63,857 nt of DNA from an uncultured Telmatospirillum sp. (GTDB taxonomy: Bacteria > Pseudomonadota > Alphaproteobacteria > Rhodospirillales > Magnetospirillaceae). Every line of letters starts with the position of its first letter. The stretch's first letter is position 1. Positions 1-8,308 of this stretch are shown here, in pieces. The DNA lies in contig CAIOJO010000064.1 in assembly GCA_903858635.1 (NCBI GenBank), positions 1 through 63,857 of the forward strand, read 5' to 3'. The position numbers and the translations under genes are program-made. A model generated the notes under the pieces. It saw only the letters and a program-made list of their open reading frames with translations, searched no databases and was not told the DNA's origin.

Positions 1-1
1 C

Positions 2-310
2 TTCGCCAAGCCGATCGACGAGGAGCTGATCCGTCGCCTGGCCACCAACCACGCGGTGCTGATCACCGTCGAAGAGGGCTCCACCGGCGGCTTCGCCACC
101 CAGGTCCTGCATTCCCTGGCCAAGGCCGGCTTGCTCGACCATGGCCTGAAGATCCGCCCGCTGGTCCTCCCCGACCGCTTCCAGGATCACGACAGCCAGG
201 ACCGCCAATACGACCAGGCCGGCCTCAACGCACCCCAGATCGTCGCCGAGGTCCTCCTCGCCATGGGTATGGAAAAGACCCCCGCGGTGGTCCGGGTGTC
301 GAAGCCGTAG
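2..310 (+). CDS. dxs: 1-deoxy-D-xylulose-5-phosphate synthase, C-terminal fragment
   Basis: This is the last 102 codons of a gene whose 5' part lies before the window; the frame is open from base 2 to the TAG at 308-310. The translation begins [13 protein letters not shown] and contains [17 protein letters not shown] and a [18 protein letters not shown] stretch, which match the C-terminal transketolase-type domain of DXS. DXS condenses pyruvate and glyceraldehyde 3-phosphate in the thiamine-diphosphate-dependent first step of the MEP isoprenoid pathway in the cytosol. A strong terminator follows, so dxs ends its transcription unit here. Confidence 0.95.
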   Translation, partial: FAKPIDEELIRRLATNHAVLITVEEGSTGGFATQVLHSLAKAGLLDHGLKIRPLVLPDRFQDHDSQDRQYDQAGLNAPQIVAEVLLAMGMEKTPAVVRVSKP

Positions 311-346
311 CCTCTCCTCCGTTATTGCTAAATTGGCATTTTTTCC

Positions 347-379
347 AGTGGGGCGAGCGTCCCGCCCCACTTTGTTTTT
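347..379 (+). terminator. Rho-independent terminator of dxs
   Basis: A perfect 9-bp stem (AGTGGGGCG paired with CGCCCCACT, loop of 7) is followed directly by TTTGTTTTT. It lies 37 bp after the dxs stop, between dxs (+) and the convergent hydrolase gene (-). Confidence 0.85.
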
Positions 380-416
380 CGCTGCCGCTCCTCGCACCCC
401 CGCGCAGGCGGCGCCT

Positions 417-1430
417 TTACAGCCGCCGGAACCGCTGCACCCCGTTGCCGTCGATGTCCCGCGCCACCTTGCCCTGGCCCAGCAGGTAATGCAGATGGGC
501 CAGGCTCTCGCCCAGGGCGAAGAACAGCTGATGGGTGTCGAGTTTGCGGCGGAACAGCACCGCGATCAATTCGGTGGCGGTGATCGGCGTCCGACAGGCC
601 TCGAGGGTTTCTTCCAGTCGCTCGGCGTGATGCCCCTCCAACTGACCGATGCGCTCATGCAGGCCGCGGAACGGCAAGCCGTGTGACGGCAGCACCAGGA
701 TGTCGTCGGGCAATGCGCGGAACCGCTCGAGGGAACTGATGAAGCGGCGCAACGGGTCGCCGTCCGGCTCGGTCGGCCAGACGCTGACATTGGGGCTAAT
801 CGACGGCAGAATCTGGTCGCCCGAGATCATCACCTTGAGCTCTTCGCACCACAGGCAGGCCAATTCGACGGCATGCCCCTCGCCCACCACCACCTTCCAT
901 TTCCGACCGCCCAGCAGCAGCTCGTCGCCCTCGCGGATCCGCCGATAGACCGGTGGGATGTCCTTGACCCGCGCCGCATAGGCGTTGCCGCGCTTGGCCG
1001 CCAGCTCAAGCAGGCCCTGGTCGAAGCCGGCCGCCTTGTAAAAAGCCAGTGATGCGTCGACGAAGGCTTGGCCGTGGTCGAGACTGACCATCCGCCCATG
1101 GGCCCATTCGGCCAGTGTGGTCTCGAGCGTCAGGCCGAACCGCTCGACCAGCCAACCCGCCAATCCCATATGATCCGGATGGAAATGCGTGACGATCAGC
1201 CGTGAGGGCCGGCGTCGCCCCATCGGACCATCGAAGGCCGCTTCCCACAGCTCGCGGTTTTGGCGATCGGGATAGCCGGTGTCGACCAGGACCCAGCCGG
1301 CCTGGTCGTCGATCAGCCACAGATTGACGTGGTCGAGGGCATACGGTAGCGGCATGCGCAGCCATAGGATGCCCGGCGCAACCACGGCAGCCCCGCCGAT
1401 GGCCGGGGCAGTACTGATGGGAAATTCCAC
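417..1430 (-). CDS. Metallo-beta-lactamase-fold hydrolase
   Basis: The protein of about 337 residues carries the signature THFHPDHMGL (HxHxDH), which binds a dinuclear metal centre, preceded by WVLVDTGYPD and followed by GHAVELACLW and SGDQILP segments. This is the glyoxalase-II/MBL hydrolase fold, and the C-terminal half resembles the winged-helix extension of LACTB2-like members. The substrate is unknown. The start is chosen at a GTG at 1428-1430, with GAGGA about 11 bases upstream. The open frame continues to 1904, but that extension lies antisense to the next gene and does not look like protein. The gene runs in the same direction as the kinase-like gene 50 bp upstream of it. Confidence 0.85.
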   Translation of the reverse strand: MEFPISTAPAIGGAAVVAPGILWLRMPLPYALDHVNLWLIDDQAGWVLVDTGYPDRQNRELWEAAFDGPMGRRRPSRLIVTHFHPDHMGLAGWLVERFGLTLETTLAEWAHGRMVSLDHGQAFVDASLAFYKAAGFDQGLLELAAKRGNAYAARVKDIPPVYRRIREGDELLLGGRKWKVVVGEGHAVELACLWCEELKVMISGDQILPSISPNVSVWPTEPDGDPLRRFISSLERFRALPDDILVLPSHGLPFRGLHERIGQLEGHHAERLEETLEACRTPITATELIAVLFRRKLDTHQLFFALGESLAHLHYLLGQGKVARDIDGNGVQRFRRL

Positions 1431-1480
1431 GAAATCATGTCCTCGGTGTGCCGTCGCCGCCGCGGCGCCAACGGCAACGT

Positions 1481-2170
1481 TCAGGGCCGCGCTTCCCCGC
1501 TCGGGGGCAGGCCAAGCATGTCGGCGGCCGCGACCAGCATGTCGACCACTTTTTCGTAGTCCTGGACCCGATCGGTATTGATGATCAGATCGAAGGTGCG
1601 CGGATCGTTGAGTCGCGCCTGGAAATGTTCCCAGACGAATTCGCCACGGCGATGGTTCATGTCCTCGATGCGCTTGAGCGCCGCCTCGACGCTCAAATCT
1701 TCGGCCGCGGCGACCCGTTTGGCGCAGGCCTCGGCCGAGCCGGTAAAGCGGACGCGGAGGGCGCCGCTGCGGGCCAGGATCAGATGCGCCGCTGCGCCGA
1801 GGATGACCCCGCCGGTGCGGCCCAGGGTGACCACCACATTGATCAGATGGCGCTTGTAGGAGCGTTCGCTCAGGTCCTGGCCGGTCACCAGGGAGTAGAG
1901 CCACAGGTCGCGCAGATGGCTGGATCCGGTATCCACCGCCTGCATGGTGGCGGGCTCGGCATCGAGCCGTTTGGCGATCCGATCGATGACCACCCGGTCA
2001 TACAGTTCGAGGCCCAGCCGTTTGGCCAACAGCCGCGCCACCTCGTCGCCACCGCTGCCATAGTCGCGCGAAATGCAGACGACACGACGCGGCGGGGTGA
2101 CGGCGGGCGCTCCCAGCGGGACTTGGAGCGCCTTCAACATCGCCTGGATGGCTTTTTGAACGTCGGGCAT
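1481..2170 (-). CDS. Cytidylate kinase-like family protein
   Basis: The 229-residue protein contains CISRDYGSGGDEVARLLA, the P-loop region of the cytidylate-kinase-like (AAK6) family, followed by conserved ELYDRVVIDRIAKRL and a central ILGAAAHLIL segment. Known relatives are predicted P-loop nucleotide kinases with unproven substrates. The ATG at 2168-2170 has AGAAAGG nearby and gives a natural N-terminus; the open frame upstream (to 2218) adds an unlikely basic tail. It is transcribed with the metallo-hydrolase gene. Confidence 0.8.
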   Translation of the reverse strand: MPDVQKAIQAMLKALQVPLGAPAVTPPRRVVCISRDYGSGGDEVARLLAKRLGLELYDRVVIDRIAKRLDAEPATMQAVDTGSSHLRDLWLYSLVTGQDLSERSYKRHLINVVVTLGRTGGVILGAAAHLILARSGALRVRFTGSAEACAKRVAAAEDLSVEAALKRIEDMNHRRGEFVWEHFQARLNDPRTFDLIINTDRVQDYEKVVDMLVAAADMLGLPPSGEARP

Positions 2171-2260
2171 TCGGCACCTTTCTCGGCTTCGGGTCATCCC
2201 CTTCAGGGAAGATACCATGCCGGTCCGAGCCCTGCCAAACGCCGAGCCTCAGATTCCCCC

Positions 2261-2338
2261 CTCGCCGGGCGGGCGCTGTTCCTTACCAGCCGCCATTGAG
2301 GCGGCGGCCAAGGGGCCGCGATGGCCCCGCCCGGCGAG
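2261..2338. repeat. Imperfect long inverted repeat (REP-like)
   Basis: Arms CTCGCCGGGCGG (2261-2272) and CCGCCCGGCGAG (2327-2338) are perfect complements of 12 bp. The 54 bases between them contain further short G+C complements such as GGCGGCGGCC against GGGGCCGC. It lies downstream of cheZ and upstream of the kinase-like gene, so it could act as a processing or attenuation hairpin. Confidence 0.5.
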
Positions 2339-2350
2339 GGCTATTATGGA

Positions 2351-2390
2351 CCTTGTGCACTGACACATTTGAATGTGTCAGTGCACAAGG
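2351..2390. repeat. Near-perfect 40-bp palindrome
   Basis: Two 19-bp arms are exact complements, CCTTGTGCACTGACACATT (2351-2369) and AATGTGTCAGTGCACAAGG (2372-2390), around a 2-base centre. The element starts 6 bp past the cheZ stop codon on the - strand. No T-tract follows on that strand, so it is not a classical terminator. It could be an operator for a dimeric regulator or a cruciform/REP-type element. Confidence 0.8.
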
Positions 2391-2396
2391 GGGCAC

Positions 2397-3158
2397 TCAG
2401 TCGAATAGCTTGTCGATATCGGCCTGGCTGACGCCCTGATTTTCCAAGGCCGGCCCGTTCAACAGCCGCTTGTCGTCATCCTCGGTGACCTCGGCCGGCC
2501 GCGCGACTTCTTCGAATGCGTCGCGGCCCCAGATATCGATCATCCGATTGACCCGCTGCTCGATGAAATCCAGCGTCTTGACCACCTTGGTGATGCGCTG
2601 ACCGGTGATGTCCTGGAAATTGCAGGCCTCGAACATCTTCATGACGATGTCGTGGATATCCCCGGCGACCTGCAGGACGCCGGCATCCTCGCTTTGATTC
2701 TCCAAGCGCTCGGCCAAGCCGTCGATGGTCTCGGCGGCTTCCAGGATGTCGTGGGTGGCCCGTTCGGTCGAGGTGACGATGGCGTCCAACTCACCGGTCA
2801 CCGCGATCAGCCGATCTTCGTCGGAATTGGGGGGGCGCAACGCCGCAATCTCGGACTTGGTCTGCTCGATGGCGAGCGACAAGGCCCTGATCTCGGTCTT
2901 CAGCAGATTGATCTCCGCCATCTGCTGCAGGAGATCGTCGTCCACGACAACGGGCGCCGGAGCCGGGGCTGGGGCCTGGGCCGGGGCCGCGGCCGATTTC
3001 AGGTCACGCACCAACTGCTCGATATTGCGGATGTCCTGGCCGAGGGCCGCGATGGCCGACGGCACATCGAAGCCGCCATTGACCGGCGCCGCCATGCCCT
3101 TGGCTTTCAGCTGCTGCCGCTCCGCGCTGAACAGCTTGTTCCGGGTCGCCTTATCCAT
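2397..3158 (-). CDS. cheZ: Chemotaxis phosphatase CheZ
   Basis: The 253-residue protein has the CheZ signature FQDITGQRITKVV, containing the glutamine that dephosphorylates CheY-P, a long helical hairpin region, and the C-terminal CheY-docking peptide QADIDKLFD. CheZ shuts off the flagellar signal in the cytoplasm. An alanine/proline linker (APAQAPAPAPAP) at about residues 58-70 separates an N-terminal region from the helical core. The ATG at 3156-3158 follows GAGGGAAGA. The bacteriohemerythrin gene ends 29 bp later on the + coordinate, in the same orientation, so the two may be cotranscribed. Confidence 0.93.
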   Translation of the reverse strand: MDKATRNKLFSAERQQLKAKGMAAPVNGGFDVPSAIAALGQDIRNIEQLVRDLKSAAAPAQAPAPAPAPVVVDDDLLQQMAEINLLKTEIRALSLAIEQTKSEIAALRPPNSDEDRLIAVTGELDAIVTSTERATHDILEAAETIDGLAERLENQSEDAGVLQVAGDIHDIVMKMFEACNFQDITGQRITKVVKTLDFIEQRVNRMIDIWGRDAFEEVARPAEVTEDDDKRLLNGPALENQGVSQADIDKLFD

Positions 3159-3186
3159 TCTTCCCTCAAATCAGCGCATACTTTCG

Positions 3187-3678
3187 TCAGGGAACGTCGC
3201 CGGTTACCAACGGCCCACCATCTTTATCGTCCGCCTGCTGCCACAGGCCGAACCTGCCCAGGAGATTGCCTGGTTCCAGCTCTACCTTTTCTACCCATAC
3301 ACCAATCTGAATATCAACGCCCAAGATATGGCCGACAAGCCAATTCTTTAGGAATTCGAAAAGCTCGTCTACTGCGGCGTGCCGCCCTTCCTCGTATTGC
3401 AATTGAAACAATTTAGCTTCTGCGGCCAGCTTGCGGTGCATTTCCTTATGCGCTTGCGCTCCAGGGTAGCCAGCCATGTCCATCAACTTTTCTTCCCTTT
3501 GGAAGTGATGGACCGTGTACTCGACCAAGACATTAAGGATGCTGCCCACGACCTCGCGGGTGTGCCCCTCTTGGCGCGCCTCATGCATTTGGTTGAGCAG
3601 ACTGATCAATGTCTTGTGGTCGGCATCGATAACAGGAACGCCGACGCTGAAGGAGCCCTGCCATTGTACAAGCGGCAC
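3187..3678 (-). CDS. Bacteriohemerythrin
   Basis: The 163-residue protein has the hemerythrin di-iron ligand pattern: DADHKTL, VHHFQREEKLM (HHxxxE), AHKEMHRKL and GHILGVD. Hemerythrins bind O2 (and NO) at a non-heme di-iron site. The start is decided by the ribosome-binding site: a GTG at 3676-3678 has GGAGAG six bases upstream, whereas the in-frame ATG at 3750 is nearly on top of its purine run. The C-terminus runs about 30 residues beyond the usual family length of roughly 135. Its position upstream of cheZ suggests a role in oxygen-related behaviour, but this is inference. Confidence 0.88.
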   Translation of the reverse strand: MPLVQWQGSFSVGVPVIDADHKTLISLLNQMHEARQEGHTREVVGSILNVLVEYTVHHFQREEKLMDMAGYPGAQAHKEMHRKLAAEAKLFQLQYEEGRHAAVDELFEFLKNWLVGHILGVDIQIGVWVEKVELEPGNLLGRFGLWQQADDKDGGPLVTGDVP

Positions 3679-3953
3679 TACGATCTCTCCCGGGTGTTGG
3701 GATGCCGGCGGCCTCGGTCGGCCTTGCAAAGGCACGGTCTGCCTAACCATTCCCTCAATACACCACCCGAAGGATTGGCAGCAAGGCTGGCCGACATCGC
3801 TGATCGGGGATCGGCCGCCGGGGGCCGCCGGCTGGCCTTTCGCCGGGATCGCCCCGGGTGTATTCTGAAGACTGGCTCTCGCCCGGCGGGAATGGCGGTT
3901 GCCCCGCAGGTCCCGGCGGTTTTGGGGTCGCCAGAGGCGGAGATGCTGCACCG

Positions 3954-4958
3954 ATGGGACGCCGCTTCAGGATCGCCACCTTCAATCTGGAAAGCCTCGA
4001 TGATCGACCGCGGGCCGGCAGCGATTTCGCCGACCGGATCGCCCTGATCGGGCCGCAGCTGATGCGCTTGCGGGCCGATTTCCTTTGTCTGCAGGAAGTC
4101 AATGCGCGCGAGGAAAGTCATCACGGCCCGCGTCATTTGACGGCTCTGGACAGTGTCTTGAAGGGCACCGGCTACGAGGGATACCACCGGGCGGTCAGCG
4201 TGAACCGGGCCGGCAAACGGTTCTCCGACCGCCATAACCTGGTCATCCTGTCACGCCTGCCGATCATCGAGTTCCGACAGGTCTGGCATGACCTGATCGC
4301 TCCGCCCCATTACGCGCCGCATGCCGGCGGCGACGAGAACCTGGTGGTGGAATGGGACCGGCCGTTGCTTCATGCGGTGATCAAACTCGAGGACGGCAGC
4401 CGGCTGCACCTGATCAACCTGCATCTGCGGGCCCCGCGGGCCGCCTTTCTGTCCGGACAGAAGGAGCACGGCGTATGGGCCTCGGTCGCGGGCTGGGGCG
4501 AGGGATTCTTCCTGGCCGCCGTCAAGGGCGCCGGCCAGGCCCTGGAGGCGCGGGTGGTGCTGGATCAGATCTTCGATCGGGAACCGGCGGCGCTGATCGC
4601 CGTCTGCGGCGATTTCAACGCCGACGAACGCGAGGCCCCGCTCCGCATCATCCGGGGCGACGAGGAGGATACTTGCAACGGTCATCTGGCGGCGAAGACG
4701 CTGGTCGCCGTCGAGCGAAGCCTGTCCGAAAGCTTGCGCCACACGGTCATTCATCATGGCCGACGGCTGATGCTCGACCACATCCTGGTATCGCGCCCAT
4801 TGATGGGCCGCTATGTGGGTGTCGAGGTGCACAACGAAGCCCTGGGCGATGAATTGGTATCGCCGACCCTGGTCCAGGCCCCTCCGGACAGCTACCATGC
4901 CCCGGTGGTGGCCGAGTTCACCACGCCCCACCCCTCGCCCGTCAAGGCCGAACCATGA
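3954..4958 (+). CDS. Endonuclease/exonuclease/phosphatase (EEP) family protein
   Basis: The 334-residue protein opens with FRIATFNLESLDD and carries the EEP catalytic series: the FN segment, LQEVN (metal-binding Glu), INLHLRAP, GDFNADERE (Asp/Asn), LDHILVS and a final SYHAPV. EEP enzymes cleave phosphodiester or phosphomonoester bonds with Mg2+; substrates range from DNA to sphingomyelin and nucleotides, and nothing here fixes which. No signal peptide is visible. The ATG at 3954 has GGAG 11 bases upstream. Its stop overlaps the next start (ATGA), making it the first gene of a translationally coupled trio. Confidence 0.82.
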   Translation: MGRRFRIATFNLESLDDRPRAGSDFADRIALIGPQLMRLRADFLCLQEVNAREESHHGPRHLTALDSVLKGTGYEGYHRAVSVNRAGKRFSDRHNLVILSRLPIIEFRQVWHDLIAPPHYAPHAGGDENLVVEWDRPLLHAVIKLEDGSRLHLINLHLRAPRAAFLSGQKEHGVWASVAGWGEGFFLAAVKGAGQALEARVVLDQIFDREPAALIAVCGDFNADEREAPLRIIRGDEEDTCNGHLAAKTLVAVERSLSESLRHTVIHHGRRLMLDHILVSRPLMGRYVGVEVHNEALGDELVSPTLVQAPPDSYHAPVVAEFTTPHPSPVKAEP

Positions 4959-5977
4959 TCCCCGCCGCCGACCGCTTTTCCGGATTCATCATCGGCCAAT
5001 GCCTGGGTGATGCGCTGGGCTTCCTGGTCGAAGGCGAGGCGCCCCATGTCTGCGCCCGCTACGCCCGCGACATCGTTCGCCAAGGCAAGCTGCCGCGGCA
5101 GACCCGGGACGGTTACGCGTTCGGCCAATACTCCGACGAGTCGCAGATGGCCCGCGAGTTGATGGAAAGCTATGTGGTCTGCGCCGGTTTCGACCCCGAG
5201 GACTATGCGCGACGCATCGCCGCGCTGTTTTCCGAAGATCGCGTGGTCGGGCGCGGCCGCACCACCGAAGAGGCGGCGTATCGGCTGGCCCAGGGCGTTC
5301 CATGGCGGGAAGCCGGGACCCCGGCGCCCTTGGCCGGCAATGCCAGCGCCATGCGGGCCGGTGTCCTCGGCCTGCTCTACGGCGACCGTCCGGACGAGCT
5401 GATCCGCCTGGCCTGCCAGCAAAGCGTCATCACCCATGCCGACCCCCGCTGCTCGGCCGGGGCGGTCGCCATGGCCGGTGCGATTGCCTTGGCCGCCGGC
5501 GGCACGCCCGCCGACGGGGCGGCCTTCCTCGAACCCTTGCGCCGCTGGACGCACCAGGTCGAGCCGGCCCTGTCGACCGCCTTGCGCCGACTCGAAGAAC
5601 TGCTCGGCCAGCCGGCCGAACAGGCGGCCGAAGCGATCTCCCGCCTCGGCCTGCCTCCCGGAGTCGACAGCCAATGGCGCGGCGGGGTGTCGGCCTTCGT
5701 GCTGTCCAGCGTCGTCTGGGCGCTCTATGCCTTCCTCAAGCATCCGGACGATTACCTCGAAGCGGTTGCCGTGGCGATCGAAGCCGGCGGCGATGTCGAC
5801 ACCACGGCGGCGATGGCCGGCGCCCTGGTGGGCGCCCGCCACGGGCTGGCCGCCATCCCCAAGCCGCTGACGCTCCATCTCAACGACCATGGCGGCTGGC
5901 GCTACAACGATCTGCTGGAATTGGCCGCTGCCTGTCATGAGGTCGGCTGCCGCGCCGCCGCCGGGTCGCCCCCGTGA
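4955..5977 (+). CDS. ADP-ribosylglycohydrolase family protein
   Basis: The 340-residue protein shows the DraG/ARH fold signatures in order: GQCLGDALGF near the N-terminus, YSDESQMARELMES (usual form TDDTQM), NASAMRAGVLGL, THADPRCSAGAVAM, and GGDVDTTAAMAGALVG (usual GGDTDT). The metal-binding acids are kept, although TDDT is SDES here. Such enzymes hydrolyse N- or O-glycosidic bonds of ADP-ribose on proteins, nucleic acids or small molecules. It overlaps the EEP gene by ATGA and the ROK kinase gene by GTGA, implying a shared metabolic job. The substrate is unknown. Confidence 0.85.
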   Translation: MIPAADRFSGFIIGQCLGDALGFLVEGEAPHVCARYARDIVRQGKLPRQTRDGYAFGQYSDESQMARELMESYVVCAGFDPEDYARRIAALFSEDRVVGRGRTTEEAAYRLAQGVPWREAGTPAPLAGNASAMRAGVLGLLYGDRPDELIRLACQQSVITHADPRCSAGAVAMAGAIALAAGGTPADGAAFLEPLRRWTHQVEPALSTALRRLEELLGQPAEQAAEAISRLGLPPGVDSQWRGGVSAFVLSSVVWALYAFLKHPDDYLEAVAVAIEAGGDVDTTAAMAGALVGARHGLAAIPKPLTLHLNDHGGWRYNDLLELAAACHEVGCRAAAGSPP

Positions 5978-6876
5978 GCCTGCGGGTCGGCATCGATCTG
6001 GGCGGCACCAAGACCGAGGCCATCGCCATCGACGACGACGGAAACGAATTGCTGCGCCGCCGCGTGGCGACCATTGCCGGGGACTATGGCGCCACCCTGG
6101 CCACCGTCAAACACCTGGTGGTCGGCATCGAGCAAAGCCTGGGAGGCCACGCCACCGTCGGCGTCGGTATTCCGGGCAGCATTTCCCCGGCCAGCGGCCT
6201 GGTCAAGAACGCCAATTCGACCTGGCTGATCGGCCGCCCCTTCGATCGCGACCTCGGCGCCTTGCTCGAACGGCCGGTGCGCCTGGCCAACGACGCCGAT
6301 TGCTTCGCCCTGTCGGAGGCGAGCGACGGCGCCGCGGCGGGCTTGCCGGTGGTGTTCGGGGTGATCCTGGGAACCGGCGTCGGCGGCGGCATCGTCGTCA
6401 ACGGCAAGCTGCTCGGCGGCCCCAACGCCATCGCCGGCGAATGGGGCCACAATCCGCTGCCCTGGCCCACCGACTCCGAGCGCCCCGGTCCACCCTGCTA
6501 TTGCGGCCGATCGGGCTGTATCGAGACCTTCCTGTCCGGCCCCGGCCTCGGCCGCGACGATGGCCGGGCGCGGGACGCGGCGGCCATCGCCGCAGCGGGC
6601 GATCCCGCGGCCGAGGCCAGCCTGGCCCGTTACGAGGAGCGGCTGGCGCGGGCCCTGGCCCAGGTGATCAACATCCTCGACCCGCATGCCGTCGTGCTCG
6701 GCGGCGGCCTGTCGAAGCTGCAGCGGCTTTATGCCAATGTGCCGCCGATGTGGGAGCGCTGGGTGTTCTCGGACACCGTCCGCACCCTGCTGTTGCCACC
6801 CCGGCACGGCGACTCGTCGGGTGTGCGGGGCGCCGCCTGGCTGTGGAGCGCCGCTGAGGCCCGGGCCTTGGGATGA
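5974..6876 (+). CDS. ROK family sugar kinase
   Basis: The 300-residue protein begins LRVGIDLGGTKTE (phosphate-binding loop 1), has GVGIPGSISP, NDADCFALSE, GTGVGGGIVVNG, the ROK zinc motif CYCGRSGCIE, and a C-terminal VLGGGLSKL. This pattern matches N-acetylglucosamine kinase/fructokinase-type ROK enzymes, which phosphorylate a hexose with ATP. The GTG start overlaps the preceding stop. In this operon it could phosphorylate a sugar freed by the glycohydrolase, which is inference. Functional alternatives are fructokinase or N-acetylglucosamine kinase acting independently. Confidence 0.88.
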   Translation: MSLRVGIDLGGTKTEAIAIDDDGNELLRRRVATIAGDYGATLATVKHLVVGIEQSLGGHATVGVGIPGSISPASGLVKNANSTWLIGRPFDRDLGALLERPVRLANDADCFALSEASDGAAAGLPVVFGVILGTGVGGGIVVNGKLLGGPNAIAGEWGHNPLPWPTDSERPGPPCYCGRSGCIETFLSGPGLGRDDGRARDAAAIAAAGDPAAEASLARYEERLARALAQVINILDPHAVVLGGGLSKLQRLYANVPPMWERWVFSDTVRTLLLPPRHGDSSGVRGAAWLWSAAEARALG

Positions 6877-7074
6877 CCCGTCCGGAGTTCGCCGGGCCGT
6901 CTGCTGTTGGCCCCCAAGGAGCCGGCCGCGAAGCTACGAAACCGCTTGCCTCATTGAGAGAACGCTCGCTCGTTGGCGGCTGTCCGGACGACAAAATCGA
7001 GTCTGACCACGTGGGTGGTGTCGCTTTCGTTAGAACAATTGCTTGGTCTGCGTATTCGATGCCCGGCGCCGAAT

Positions 7075-7257
7075 TTAATTTTTGTTGGCCTCACGTTTGG
7101 CAATCACTTGTTCCAAGTGCCTCCGCAACGCCGGCACGTCAAACTGCTCCCGGCTAATCCCAAACGAGTAGCGTTCGATTGACTTCGCGGCGTGGCACAT
7201 ATCTTCAAGACAAGCGCTGACACTGTGACGTCGAGATTTGTTCGAAGGTGAGGTCAC
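7075..7257 (-). pseudogene. Internally deleted HepT-like (HEPN/DUF86) toxin remnant
   Basis: Sixty codons remain, starting at a GTG that overlaps the MNT stop (GTGA). The first 40 or so residues (ACLEDMCHAAKSIERYSFGI) match helices 1-2 of DUF86/HepT. The last 20 (VPALRRHLEQVIAK) match the final HepT helix. The roughly 50 residues between these, which normally hold the RNase motif Rx4-6H, are absent, and the join is in frame. HepT proteins are usually about 110 residues. The product is probably an inactive toxin, possibly still able to bind its partner. Confidence 0.65.
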
Positions 7258-7544
7258 AGCGGCTTGGCGTCTTTCAGCACGCTCGCCCGATATCGCTCAT
7301 GGATACTCCCGAGGGTGTGAATGTCGATGCCCACGCCGGTCGCTTCTTCGGCCTCACGTCGGGCTCGAACGAGCGTCAGAAGGGTCGTGCCCTGAGCGGC
7401 ATCCACCAATAGATCGATGTCGCCGCCCTCCTGGTCTTCTCCTCGCGCCACCGATCCGAATACTCGTACATTGCCAAGGCCGTGACGCTTGGCAACCTCC
7501 AGAAGGGCAACACGGTGTCGGGTGACGGCTTCCGAGGGACGCAT
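7254..7544 (-). CDS. MNT-type nucleotidyltransferase antitoxin (MntA-like)
   Basis: The 96-residue protein has the minimal nucleotidyltransferase signature VFGSVARGEDQEGGDIDLLV (GSxARG followed by DxD), plus GVGIDIHTL in the position of the third acid. In MNT-HEPN modules this protein neutralises HepT by adenylylating it. The ATG at 7542-7544 is served by AGGAAGG seven bases upstream. The antitoxin looks intact while its partner is deleted, a state expected after toxin inactivation. Confidence 0.8.
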   Translation of the reverse strand: MRPSEAVTRHRVALLEVAKRHGLGNVRVFGSVARGEDQEGGDIDLLVDAAQGTTLLTLVRARREAEEATGVGIDIHTLGSIHERYRASVLKDAKPL

Positions 7545-7684
7545 AATTCATCCTTCCTAACGATGCCTTGATTATAGGACGACGTTGAGGTCGTTGCCAG
7601 GGAGGCCGTCACGGATCAACGACCAGTTTCACCCAACAGCGGTACTCACAGAACGACCAATACGGTTGGTGAAGACGTGAGCAT

Positions 7685-8183
7685 CTATTGGCTGGGCGTG
7701 GACGAACAGTGCGGCTTCATTCGCCGGGGAAGATCAGCGGGCGTCTGCTCTGTCACGCGAATAAAGCCGCGGCGTCGAAACGCGCCAGACATCTTGTCAC
7801 ACGGGCCATCGTCTGTGACCATCAAGGTTGCGCCTTCAATCTCGCCACGAATGCGGCACTGTCCGTCAATTATCTCGAACGCGTTTCCGTTTGGGTTTGC
7901 CGGCCCCTCCACGGGGTATTCACTAGCGTCGTTGATGTAGACGCGAACATAGAGGTGCAGGGGGGGGACTGTTGTCGTCAGGGGTACGGCTTCGGTCAGC
8001 GCCTGCGGAAATGCCGATTTCATCGCGCCCAGAGCACCAGAGTCCAGTCCATCGAGCTAAGTCAAAGTCATTGCTCTCTGCCGCCGCAAGCGGGAGCGAT
8101 CCCAATACGGCAAAAATGATAGGTAGACCGCCCCGCAGGAATGCCGTGCAGAACCTTTGACATCGATCCTTCGACTGGCTCAT
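7685..8183 (-). pseudogene. Frameshifted small exported protein of unknown function
   Basis: Two overlapping reading frames together make one protein. The first (from ATG 8183) gives a Sec signal peptide ending SLPLAAAES followed by FDLARWTGLWCSGRDEIGIS. The second frame (to 7685) continues with LHLYVRVYINDASEYPVEG and ends RMKPHCSSTPSQ. The frames meet at a run of eight G (7960-7967 on the + strand), where a gain or loss of one base would restore a continuous protein of about 165 residues. I do not recognise the family. The break may be a real slip, phase variation, or a sequencing error. Confidence 0.5.
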
Positions 8184-8308
8184 GGGTTTCGCACTCCGGT
8201 TCGACGGTCCCTACATTGAAATTACGGGCTGGCGGTAGTCAATGGCCGCACATGGCCCACAGCCGTCCATGACAAGAGTGTCTCAGCCTACGGTGCGGCG
8301 AAGTCGGT

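Noticed and set aside
1431-1904. N-terminal extension of the metallo-hydrolase frame
   Set aside because: It lies antisense to the cytidylate-kinase-like gene, is Arg/Pro-rich with no family match, and the GTG at 1430 gives the normal protein.
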